Made by a program: the position numbers and the translations under genes. Source: Calliphora vicina (taxonomy: Eukaryota > Arthropoda > Insecta > Diptera > Calliphoridae). Taken from it: a stretch of DNA of 64,000 nt. Positions 23,626 through 33,827 of the stretch are shown piece after piece. How positions within the stretch are numbered: the stretch's first letter is position 1; each line of letters starts with the position of its first letter. The notes under the pieces were generated by a model that ran no database searches, was not told where the DNA came from, and was given only the letters and a program-made list of their open reading frames with translations. The stretch covers positions 159,632,726 through 159,696,725 of the forward strand of contig NC_088780.1 of assembly GCF_958450345.1 (NCBI RefSeq). Reading direction: 5' to 3'.

Positions 23626-24984
23626 AAGCATACACCCAATTTTATAGCGATGAACTTAAATTAAAATAAAAATTATTATTATTTCAACAACAATATATTG
23701 TTGCAAAGATCACAGTATAGTTGCTGTAACCATTCCTAACAATGTTTTTCTTTGCGTGTGTACCAAGTTTTATTGAAATTCGTTTGTATAATATTGATGT
23801 TTTGGTTACGAATGATAAAAAACAGCAAGAAACTAAATATAATCATCATTAGTAATTTAGATAGTTATAAGGAAATTAGAGATAGATAAATAAATTAGAG
23901 ATAAATAATTTCTATAAAAAGATTTAACATTGCTCCTTAAATCGGTTGACAAATGAAAGCATTTAATATGAAAAGGAAAAAAATCAGGAAATATATACAT
24001 CCATAATATGTACATTTATTAACACAGACAACTGGATACATACACATTAAATATAAAATCTACAAATACAGACACACTAACGGAAACGGAAATGATTTGT
24101 TAAGTTTTACACAAAAAGATTAAAGTGCGGTTTTGATAGTTGTTTTATAACAAAAGTATATTTATTACAAATAAATTATGCTTAAAATTAAATACATAAC
24201 CACCTTTTTCCATATACAAATAAACACACTTATACAAATATACTTACGCATACACACATGTTTAAATAAGTATCTGTGAGCCATTTGTCATTCGTTATAT
24301 TGCCGAAATGTTGCATTTAAAAACAACAAATTAAATATCCAACCAAACTAAAGCAAACATCAAAATCATTAAATATTTAATGGCTTCATTAAATGTAAAA
24401 CATTTAAATGTTGCTGTGTTGATGATCATTTTCATACAAATTTACTCCAAAACAAACAAAAAATACACTTTTAAATCCACATTATAAATAATTAAAATCC
24501 ATTTAATGTTTATTTGTCCAAACTAATCGAATTCAATTTGATTAAATATTGCATTTAGTTTTGGATTTATTTTAGTTTTCATTCTGCATAAAATTTGTTA
24601 AAGAAAATATTAGTAAAATGTAACGTAATTAAAATAAAAATTATTTCATATTAAATATTTATTTCATTTAAATACAGTAATTAGGGTGTTTCATTTTTTG
24701 CCATAGCATTTCAACCCTTCTTAGGACAACGCCAATGTTAATGTCCTTTTTATATAATAAAGTGTTACTAGTTATAATACAATAGGTTCCCTGCCAGGAA
24801 GAACCAGTCACTTATCTCTGTCTCTGGAGTCCAATTGCTTTCGAATTAGACACATTTTATATGTAAAATATACTAAACAAATTTAACTTTTTTTATTCGG
24901 TTTTACAAATGACGTACCTCATGAACGCCGCTTTTGTTTTTAATAACTTATATGTCATTTTGAAGGGTTCAGATCTATCATTTA
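23626..24984. other. Mostly non-repetitive AT-rich stretch
   Basis: An arm fragment of palindrome family P1 lies near 23660-23762 (ending TTTTTCTTTGCGTGTG). The rest shows no gene or element ends. Confidence 0.4.
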
Positions 24985-25786
24985 TTCTCAGTTATTTATT
25001 GAACATTATTATGTAAAGAACAAAATGCCGAATTTTATACCAACAAAGCGTCATATTCGGGAAGTTTCGCTTTACTTTTTTAATTTGAAAAAAAACGTGC
25101 AGTTGAAGCACACCGATTGCTCATTGAGAGAGAAGACGGTAGACAAAGATCGTCCAGACCAGCCAAACAAGTTTGATTATCAAGAATTGAAGGCATTACT
25201 CTATGAAGATTTTTCTAAAACTCAAAAAGAGCTTTGCAAAATCATTAAGAGCTAGTCTAGCAACAATTTAAAAAATTTTGCGAGCAGCAGGATTCATCCA
25301 AAAGTGGAAGAAGAGAGACTTTGAAAGACGATTTTGCATCTCCGAAATTATTTTTGAACGCTATAAAATAAAATAATTTTTTCACCAAATCATTACTTGC
25401 TATGATAAATGGATACATTACAATTACGAGTTACATTAGTCTAAAAACGTTGCCAGACATGAAACCCTAATATTCCATTATGACAACGCTCGGTCACATG
25501 TTGCAATACCTGTTAAAAAGTATTTAAAATGATGTGGTTGGGAAGTTTAGTCCAGACCATGCCCTGTCATATTACTGTTTATTTCGATCGATGCAGAACG
25601 TTCTCTCTGGGATAAGTTTCACTTTGGAACAGAGTATGAGTACATAGTTCTTTTGGCTCGGAATCCATATGTTGCCAGAAAGATGGGAAAAGTTTATAGC
25701 TAACAATGGTCAATACTTTGAATAAATTATTTTGTACAAATGTTAAAAATGCTACATATTTTATAAAATCCCGCATATTAAACAAT
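24985..25786 (+). pseudogene. mariner transposon relic (family M1)
   Basis: The plus strand begins MPNFIPTKRHIREVSLYFFNLKK at 25025 and keeps DKDRPDQPNKFDYQELKALL and KTQKEL. It jumps over most of the catalytic domain to the FRSMQNVLSGI-like C-terminal block near 25590-25640 and ends in AAATCCCGCAT. Several frameshifts are present. Confidence 0.85.
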
Positions 25787-25864
25787 TATGAAGCAAACTA
25801 AAGCGAATTTCGAAATTGTGGAGAACTCTAATGACAGTGGTACTAATTACACAGGGCAACAAAA

Positions 25865-26735
25865 CCGAAAAAATGTTGGAGGCTTGAGAGAGAAGACGGA
25901 AGACAAAGATCGCCCAGACCAGTCAAAAAAGTTTGATTATCAAGAATTAAAGGCATTACTCTATGAAGATTGTTGTAAAACTCAACAAGAACTTGCAAAA
26001 TCAATCAGCAATTTCAAAACGTTTGCAAGCAGCAGGATTCCTCCAAAAGCAGAGAAATTGGGTATCATACGCATTGAGAGACCTTGAAATACGATTTGGC
26101 ATGTCCGAAATGATGTTTAAAAAATAAAAGAAAAAATATGAAGCCCGGCCAACCAGCCAAATTGACACCAAAGCCAAAAATCCATGGCGCTAAGGTAATG
26201 CTTTGTATTTGGTGAGTTCAAAAAGCCTTCCGGAATCTGTTCAGACCATCACAGATAATCTGTACCGAATGCAACTGATTCGTTTGAAGAGAGCATTGGC
26301 CGACAAACGCCCAGAAGAAGCGGCCAGACATGAAACTGTAATATTCCATCATTACAACTCCGGGCCTCATGTTGCAATACCTGTTAAAATGTATTTAGAA
26401 CATTGGTAGGCGTTCATATTGTTGAGATTACGAACATTTTCGTGAATTTACACGTACACAACCCGAAAGTTAACAAAACACACATCAAGAGCGTAAAAAC
26501 TACAAATGACTCATTTAGTTGCAAACAATGGAGCGTAAAAATACAAATATTTCATTCTGTTGCTTGATGTTGTTGCGAATTTTTTATTTTTAACCCATAC
26601 ATGTACACAAACTACAATTTCTCTTTTTGCGCTTCTCTGATTTAGAATGAAGTGGTTTGCAGTTTTACCCATCCAACTGCTATTTCTTTCGATCGATGCA
26701 GAACGTTCTCTCCAATATTGTCCTGCTTTGTTCAG
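25865..26735 (+). pseudogene. mariner transposon relic (family M1) split by a hAT MITE
   Basis: The frame opens in the DNA-binding region (DKDRPDQSKKFDYQELKALLYEDCCKTQQELAKS) and keeps a later block, MQLIRLKRALADKRPEEAARHETVIFHH, close to the catalytic region. It is interrupted at 26401-26639, resumes with TGAAGTGGTTTGC and breaks off near the RSMQNVL-type block at about 26712. It lies directly downstream of the copy at 24985, in the same direction. Confidence 0.85.
26401..26639. mobile_element. hAT-type MITE family C1 (239 bp), 8-bp TSD
   Basis: It begins CATTGGTAGGCGTTCATATTG and ends GCGCTTCTCTG. ATTTAGAA flanks it at 26393-26400 and 26640-26647. The interior carries repeated GAGCGTAAAAATACAAAT words. 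A related copy at 55981-56403 also has a perfect 8-bp duplication, so the boundaries are well supported. Confidence 0.85.
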
Positions 26736-27250
26736 TGCAACACGAAAAGAAATAACCATATATGGACACCACTACGTGATAAAAGACCAAAAAAAAATAC
26801 CTGTGTCTCCCAGCACTTTTTATGGACCCCCAAAGATTTGGGCCCTCGGTGTCATTTTTGCAAAAAAAAAATTGATCATTTCCTTAGGCTCATATCTTAC
26901 AAACAGTTCGGAATTCTGATTTACTCTCTGAGGCAAAGTTGCAGCCCTTGTCATAAAGAACAAAAATTGTGAAAATATAAAAAATCAAAAAACTTCATCT
27001 TCAAGATCAAAATCGCAAAAAACTTTAAAAAATTCGATTTTTCACCTTTTTTCCATGTTCAGGTCCATAGGCAAACCGTTCAAAATTCAAGGAAACAATC
27101 AACTACAAAAATGTACCTAAGAACTCAATAAACAACTTTCTAGAACATATAAACTTCCTAGGAATGGTTCTTAATACCGTTTAGGTAGGTCAATATAACT
27201 TATATTGACTACGAAAAAACTAAAGGAATTAAACTATTAAATTATTATAA
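26736..27250 (+). repeat. Foldback element family Y, left arm
   Basis: Blocks ACCACTACGTGATAAAAGACC, CAGGCTCATATCTTACAAAC, GATTTACTCTCTGAGGC and CATCTTCAAGATCAAAATC run forward here and inverted at 27546-27822. Other copies lie at 51395-51765, 54800-55185 and 55871-56640. Frames of 90-106 codons here are not genes. Confidence 0.75.
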
Positions 27251-27545
27251 ACTAGTTGACCGCCCCGACTTCGCCCGGTAGCATTTACTAGTTAGTTAGT
27301 TCTTCAAGTTTCTCCAACCCACATACACCTGCCTGTTCTTATTTATTTGCAAATAAAATATCTAAATTTGTACTGCATACTTTAGGGAACTTTTTTATTA
27401 CAGTTGACTGGACTAAAAAAAAAATCGAGTTTTACCCGAGTTTCGAGTTTTTTTTTTCTTTACAAACCATCTCCTGAAAATTTCGAATCGAATTAAAGAA
27501 AATCAGCCAAATCGCTCCAGCCGTTCTCAAGTTAATCATACTTTT
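27251..27545 (-). mobile_element. Helitron family H1 inserted in the centre of a Y element
   Basis: On the minus strand it ends ACCGGGCGAAGTCGGGGCGG, then TCAACTAGT: a short hairpin (CCGG/TCGG stem) followed by CTAG and T, as in Helitron 3' ends. The body contains CAGGCAGGTGTATGTGGG. Other copies are at 31303-31530 (split by a DINE-1-like element) and 43366-43552. Uninterrupted Y copies (near 51600 and 55910) show the empty site AAACTAAAGCATAC. Confidence 0.75.
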
Positions 27546-27822
27546 AGGCAGCTTTAAAAAAAATTATTTCTAAAATTTATTTCGAATTTTTTAAAGTTTT
27601 TACGATTTTGATCTTGAAGACAACTTTGATTCAGAGAGTAAATCAAAATTCCTAACTGTTTGCCAGATATGAGCCTGAGAAAATTATTACTTTTTTGTAA
27701 AAATTATAAATCTTTGGGGGCCCATAAAAAAAGTGCATGACTTTGGCCAAAACTGGGAGACAGGGGTCTTTTATTTGGTCTTTTATCACGTAGTGGTGTC
27801 CGTACATGGTTATTTTATGGTA
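27546..27822 (-). repeat. Foldback element family Y, right arm
   Basis: The inverted counterpart of 26736-27000. A short mariner C-terminal fragment (AATGAAGTGGTTTGAAG on the minus strand) follows at 27823-27875, mirroring the mariner end next to the left arm. Confidence 0.7.
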
Positions 27823-27950
27823 CCCATAGAAACAAATAGTAATCGGATGGGGAAAAACTTCAAACCACTTCATTCTAAAGTTCTCTACACCTACACCATG
27901 CCAGACTCTATCTAACGCTTTGAAATTATCTATAGCCAATTGGTTATAAC

Positions 27951-29336
27951 TAAGGTATTCATTCGACTAATGATCGTTCGATTAATCGAATAATTTCTTA
28001 CGAATAATTATTCGAACAATTTAAAAATTGCCATTTTCGAATAACGAATAATTCGAACAATTTTATGTATTGTTTCTGAAATTCGACAAATAACTAAAGA
28101 CAAAGGGACTTTCGATCACTGTAGATGAGTGTTCCGATAGCTCCTTCTAGGTTAGGTTAAGTTATAAAGGCAGCTAGTTATCAACCAGCTCACTTGGGTC
28201 CATTAAATTGGTCCCTTTGTAAGCTCCTTCTATAAATATATAAATATTACTGCATGAAGTTACAATTCTTAAAACAAATCTTTAAAAAATTTTAACCAAG
28301 AAAATAAGAGGTACGGAATAAAATATTTGTTATTTAGCTGGCGAAATATTAGAAGAATCGCAATTAATAATCAAAATATTAACTTAAATTAAAGTGGAGT
28401 TGAATGTGATGGAGAATGTGATTTTGTAACGGTCGTCGAAAGTGATATTGAGGATGACATTTATAATGATTACATTGAAATAGACGAAGGCTATGTTCTT
28501 AAAATGTATACATATAGTGATGTTATTAACCTCGTACGTAAGTGTTGCAAAATATTTAATAATGATAAACACAAATATTGCAAACTAATGTTTTGCTGCA
28601 AGAAAAGCATGGAGTTCGTCTAATACATGATTTTGAACATCGTTGAACATATTTTTCTAACATGGTAATAAACTTTTTGCGTATTTGTAAATGCGTCAGT
28701 CATGCACTGCCTGACTTCAAATTAGCCACATTCACTGATAATGATATCAAACTTTGGACAGATTTGTGTAATTCCCTAAGACAAATTGATTAAGTAAAGA
28801 TTCGGAACCCTGATAGAACTTGAGGGTATAATACAATTTGTTATAAATAATTTAGATAAAGTGAATAATAATTCATTTACTAAAGAATTAGTTACTCATT
28901 TTAAAACCCGAATTAATGAACGACATAAAAAAGTTCTGAATACGTTTATATTGTACTTGAATTCAGGATCGTGTCCAACTAGCTCAAATTTTTTAAAGCA
29001 TAGCTCCAAACTAGGGTTTGCTAATCAACTGTTTTGTAGATTGTTAATTTGTTAATTTGATCAGAATATTTCTGATGAAAATTTAATGATGGAATATGTT
29101 TTCGAATATTTTTAACATTATCAATACTTGAATTGTTAACTTTAACGTTATTTTTTGCTTTTCTTTAACAATAAAATATTATAAAACCGACATTATTTTT
29201 TTTAAAAATTTAAATTATTCGAATAACTCGATTAATTTTAAACATGTGATCGAATTATTCGAACAAGTTAAAATCTCTTATTCGAATTATTCGTTTTATT
29301 CGAACAAATGAAAAATCGAATAATTCGAATACCCTA
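27951..29336 (+). mobile_element. hAT transposon relic with perfect 8-bp TSD
   Basis: Ends TAAGGTATTC and GAATACCCTA lie between GTTATAAC (27943-27950) and GTTATAAC (29337-29344). Subterminal TTCGAATTATTCG words crowd both ends. The plus strand keeps hAT transposase remnants: GLSITVDECSD near 28110-28140 (the family's LSITLDEWTS block), continuing after a small insertion as SSYKYINITA, and a later block FTKELVTHFKTRINERHKKVL at 28870. Stops and deletions make it inactive. A 73-bp LINE tail sits at 28149-28221. Confidence 0.9.
28149..28221 (-). mobile_element. Tiny 5'-truncated LINE tail with 10-bp TSD
   Basis: The insert interrupts the hAT coding remnant and is flanked by AGCTCCTTCT at 28139-28148 and 28222-28231. 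Read on the minus strand it ends in TTAACCTAACCT, the same tail as the LINE at 42118-42919. Only about 73 bp of 3' sequence was copied. Confidence 0.8.
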
Positions 29337-29344
29337 GTTATAAC

Positions 29345-30569
29345 CCTTGCTGTGGCAATTCACCCTTAAAAAATATTAATCTTAATAACGACTTCCAGCA
29401 CTATTATTTATAAATCACAATTAACTGATTTAATTATAGCAAGACATTTTATTAAGCCCAAAAGCTTTACACTTAAATATCCCACTTAACTTTTTGTCCG
29501 TTGGTCTCATTAATCTCCCAGTTTATTTCAACAGTTTTAAACAAACATCCACCCAGCCCAGCCGCAACTGCTCTCGACACAGTTTAAATATTTAATAGAT
29601 TTTCCAAATTATTCTAAAGTGGAAACAACAACCGAAATTGTTATTTAAAATAATATTTTCTGGTTTATGGTGTGGCAGGTAAAAAGCCAATTTGTTGCTC
29701 TTGTTGTTTGTTATGGCAACATTTTGTGGTTGAGGATTTACAAATTAGAAGGACAAACTATGTATTTGCCAAATTAAAACACAGAGACTCTACTAAATAC
29801 AAACACTCATACATACATATGTATTATAATAATAACAACAGTAAGTATTTGTTAGTTTAATAAAGTAATTAATACAGTTTATTATGCTGCTATTTATAAT
29901 AAATAATAAAGCAAAAACACAACATTGTGGCAACATAAATAGCGGATATAAATAAAATAAATACATGGAAATTAAATATCAAGGAATTATTTAAAAATGA
30001 TAACAATAAACAGACCAACACAAATTCAATGGTAAAATGTTTAAATGATGAGTTTAAATGCTTACTGCATTTGGCTCCGTCAGTGTGTTTGCTGTCTGCC
30101 TGACCTTTTGTTTGTTTGAGTTTAACTGTCGGTTTATTAAAATTATCTTTGCTTACTCAAGTATCTGTTTTCCGGTTAAGCACACGTTTAACCAAATATA
30201 CACTTTATAAAGTATGTGAAGTTGGTTGTGTGCGTTTAATTTCGTATACATATGTTAATGTTAATTAACATTGATGCATTTTCATATTTAATTATTTAAG
30301 TACCGAGCAAATAATTTTATCCTTCATATAATTGTTTACATCTACAAGCACAATACACATGTAGACATCACTCACACTTGTACAAATCTACAAGTAAATA
30401 AATGAAGAAAATAAAAATAAAACTTAAACATATTTTCTACTATATTGCAAGAGCAAATTTTAATTCAAATATTAATTGCAACAGCTTCCTCTAGGCAGAA
30501 GTACTACTTAATGACAGATATTTTAACTTATTGTTTTAAGTTTATAATGTCACACATGCTTTCGAAATG
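29345..30569. other. Mostly non-repetitive AT-rich stretch
   Basis: No gene or element ends were recognised. The 62-codon plus frame at 29672 has no motif. Confidence 0.4.
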
Positions 30570-30755
30570 TATATACATATATTCTGGATAGTTATAGTTA
30601 GCGGAGTCGATATAGCCATGCCCGCCTGTATGTTTAATTCAACTTTCCGTAGCCCACAAATAACTTAAAAACATGATTGAATTCTTCCGGTTCCGTTGCT
30701 ATTTAAAATCGAGAAAATCGGCCCACAAATGGCTGAGATATAACCCTTTAACCCG
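30570..30755 (-). mobile_element. DINE-1/INE-1-like fragment
   Basis: The minus strand holds the ATATCTCAGCCATTTGTGGGC, ATTTTCTCGATTTTAAATAGC, GGGCATGGCTATATCGACTCC and CCAGAATATATG blocks, lacking both ends. Confidence 0.65.
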
Positions 30756-31182
30756 CAAGAGTGCCTCAAGGCATGCATTACAAAACACCAATTATATCAA
30801 AAAGTAATTATAATTTTATAATTTTTAGTTACAAATTTGTTAACATTTCCATCGAAGGTCGAAATGATTTTTGAATTTTAGATTTTGTTCTGTCAGCTGA
30901 GTGATGTCATATTGTAGCACATCAAATTTTGTGGGTGATTTTTTTTTAATCAAAGTTTTACTAACTTTTAGTCGTCCAATCTATTCGAAATATTTTTTTT
31001 AAAGATATTCTGCTCTCAGTCTATGCCTTTTGTAAATGTTAAACAATTAACATAAATTGTGTTGAGAACGCAAAAACTAGAAGTCAAAAAGTACAAAGGA
31101 TAGGGTTATGTATAGAATAGAACATCGAGCAAATTGGCATCCACGAATTCTAAAAAAATCTAAATAAAAATCTTGAGTATAT

Positions 31183-31301
31183 TGTTACGTTTTAACCTTT
31201 TCAAAACGTTAGTTTATTTACTTTAAATAAGCCGGATACTTTTGATTGCAAATAAAAGCCGTTTAGTAGTTTAAAAATTGTAACAACTCGTTATTTATTT
31301 A
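31183..31301 (+). repeat. LTR-like repeat, copy 1
   Basis: A roughly 115-bp segment (GAATACTTTTGATTGCAAATAAAA-like word, then GTAACAACTC) is shared with 36019-36140. TGTTAC at its start, AATAAA inside and GTAACA near its end suggest a solo LTR fragment, but no flanking duplication was found. Confidence 0.4.
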
Positions 31302-31302
31302 A

Positions 31303-31530
31303 AACTAGTTGAACCGACAGGCTTCGCCCACCAGCATTTACTAATGTTAGTTCTTCAAGTTTCACCTTCTTATTTATTTGCAAATAAAATGTCTAAATTT
31401 GTACTGCATACTTTAGGGAGCTTTTTTATTACAGTTGAACGGACTCAAAAAAAAAAATTTCCGAGTTTTACGCGGAATTTTTTAATTTTTTTTCTTTACA
31501 AACCATCTCCTGAAAATTTCGAATCGAAAA
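31303..31530 (-). mobile_element. Helitron family H1, copy split by a DINE-1-like element
   Basis: It matches 27251-27480, ending on the minus strand with GGTTCAACTAGT. The remaining 5' part (CCAAATCGCTCCAGTCGTTCTCA) continues at 32409-32440 on the far side of the DINE-1-like insertion. Confidence 0.75.
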
Positions 31531-32232
31531 AAAACAAGTAAGAGTGCTATATTCGGCTATGCCGAATCTTATATACCCTTCACCTTTGTTGTGGATGCAT
31601 TATTATTTTTTATAATAAGTATATAGGTATGTATGTACATTGCCCACTTTCAGCGTACAGCATCCTAAATTTATCAAGAACACAAAAAACAACAACAACG
31701 CCAAACGAAACAGAACACCAAAAGAAAAAACAAAAACAAAATACGCAAGGCAATGAAACCAACACTCGTCCAAACATACGTTTAATTGTATAAAAAACAA
31801 CAACAACGCCAAAAGAAACAAAACACAAAAGAAAAACAAAATACGCAAAGCATGCACATTCAAACATACGATTTGTTGATTTTTTGTCAAAAAAACCAAC
31901 ACACAACCAAACAAACGTTTAGTTGTATAAAAAACAACAACAACGCCAAAAGAAACAAAACACAAAAAAAAACAAAATACGCATAGCTTGCACATCCAAC
32001 CATACGTTTTGTTGTTTTTTTGTCAAAGCATGCAATACATTGTGTTTTTTGATGAAATTTTCAGAGGTTGTCTCGGATTTTTGCTCATATCTCCGTTATT
32101 TATGGACGGATTTTGCTGATTTTAAATAGCAAAATTCTCGAAAGTATGTCTGACAGAATTGTTGAAGATTTGGATCCCGGAGATATCTGGGGCCTTCAGA
32201 AAATTGATTTCAACAGACAGACAGACAGACAG

Positions 32233-32270
<38 letters not shown>

Positions 32271-32408
32271 GGACATGGCTTAATCGACTCCGCTATCTAT
32301 AAGGATCCAGAATATATATACTTTATAGGGTCGGAAATGAAAAATGTAGAAATTACAAACGGAATGACAAACTTATATATACCCTTCTCACGAAGCTGAA
32401 GGGTATAA
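31531..32408 (+). mobile_element. DINE-1/INE-1-like element, full-length-looking copy
   Basis: It starts AAAAACAAGTAAGAGTGC, then CGGCTATGCCGAATC and TATATACCCTTCACC, and ends with CGAAGCTGAAGGGTATAAA. It contains a central minisatellite of AAAAAACAACAACAACGCC-headed units (near 31685, 31791 and 31928), a GACA/GACG microsatellite at 32213-32272, and the GGACATGGCTTAATCGACTCC and GATCCAGAATATATATAC blocks. This order fits DINE-1-like Helentron derivatives. The long frames here are read through the AAC repeats and are not genes. Confidence 0.75.
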
Positions 32409-32480
32409 ATATCATCCAAATCGCTCCAGTCGTTCTCACGTGATGCCATTACATACATGGACCATTTCATTTTTATATAT

Positions 32481-33827
32481 CGAGCCCTTAGCTCCAAATT
32501 ATCGTAAGCGACAAAACAAAACAGAAGGTTTTTTTTGATTATTTTGAAATTTATACGTAGAATTAAAAATGTTATGATGCGATATAATATAATTTCGTTC
32601 AAGCTATTTATCTATTTTTCAAAAACATTTATAACTTTTGACAATTAAAAATGTATGGAATACTTTATAGAAAAATTTGACAAAAAATGTTTTTTATTGA
32701 ATTTTTGCATAGATAACAATTTTTCGAATTGAAATTAAATTTTTATTTATAAATAGTTTTTAATGAAATTTCACAGTTATGTAGATTTTTCTATTTAAAA
32801 TCTAAAAATAAAAACGAATTTTGAAATTTATTATCAGCAATCCCGCAATTCCCAAAAAAGTGTGGAAAAATTCAAAAAATTTTAATTTTTAGTTTTTTGG
32901 CTATAATATCCATACCAGGGTCTGGGTTATCGGGACCCTTTACAAAATAATTAGAAACATATTGAACCACCTATAAGCGGTTATTATATTTTGATATCGG
33001 ATACGCGATTTGAGAATTTTTGCCCTAAAACTTTGTTATATATAAAAAATAGCTGTTTTTTGAAAGGACCTGGTCCCCTCGGTAAAAACAATTTTGAAAT
33101 TGCTTTTCCTTTAAAATATTTTATGAGAACTTAGCTTTCAGAAAATAGAAATTCCTTATACATCCTCTTAGAAATTTTTTGCTATAACTCAAAAAGAAAA
33201 AAAGTTATTTTTTCCCAAAAAATTAGCGAAAAATCGCCTTTTTAAAATTTTTTTAAATTCAAATGCATATAACTTTGGACTTAGTCATTACTTTTAAACA
33301 ATTCTTTTTCCATTTGACCCATACATGTGTTCTTAGTCCAATAAAGGAAAAGTGGAGAAAATCGGGAAATATTTGGATACGCTGTTAACAAAAAACTGGA
33401 GTAGGGTGGGTAAAAATTTTGAAAATTTTGAAAACTCAAACCAAGAAATAATGTCGTTTTAAAAATGTAACATACCCGAGGTGTCCTAATTTGAGGGCCC
33501 TTGGTCGCGACCCTGGTGGGCCCATGAGCTCCACATTCAAAACTTAAACTCGACAACACTTCTTCTTTGCGCATGTGAAATTTCATTTAAACTAATCTAA
33601 ACATTTAGAAGTTACAGATTTATTTCCCTCTTTTGTTCTATACCACTGTGTGTCGCTTACGATAAAATTTGTTTACTTTGAAATATAAACATCTTACCCC
33701 CTATATTTTTGATGTTATTAACAATTTTGATATTCTGAGAACGCTAAAACATCAGTCGGTCTGAATTTCTGTAATAAAACAAAAATTTTAAAAATGTCGC
33801 TTACGATAATTTGGCGCTAAGGGCTCG
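32481..33827. mobile_element. 1.35-kb TIR element, superfamily unknown
   Basis: Long inverted ends CGAGCCCTTAGCTCCAAA (continuing TTATCGTAAGCGACA) and their complement close the element; ATATAT stands on both sides. GTCGCTTACGATAA is repeated inside at 33651. A minus-strand frame of 101 codons at 33281-33586 (MKFHMRKEEVLSSLSFECG) has no motif I recognise. TA-type flanks fit Tc1/mariner or a related group, but no transposase was seen. Confidence 0.7.

Noticed and set aside
26647..26972. Two overlapping plus frames of 90 and 106 codons
   Set aside because: They lie across the mariner end and a foldback repeat that occurs at least four times in the window.
31603..31995. Minus-strand frames of 98-130 codons rich in Phe, Leu and Val
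   Set aside because: They are translations of AAC/AACAACG minisatellite sequence inside a DINE-1-like element; all repeat units give similar text.
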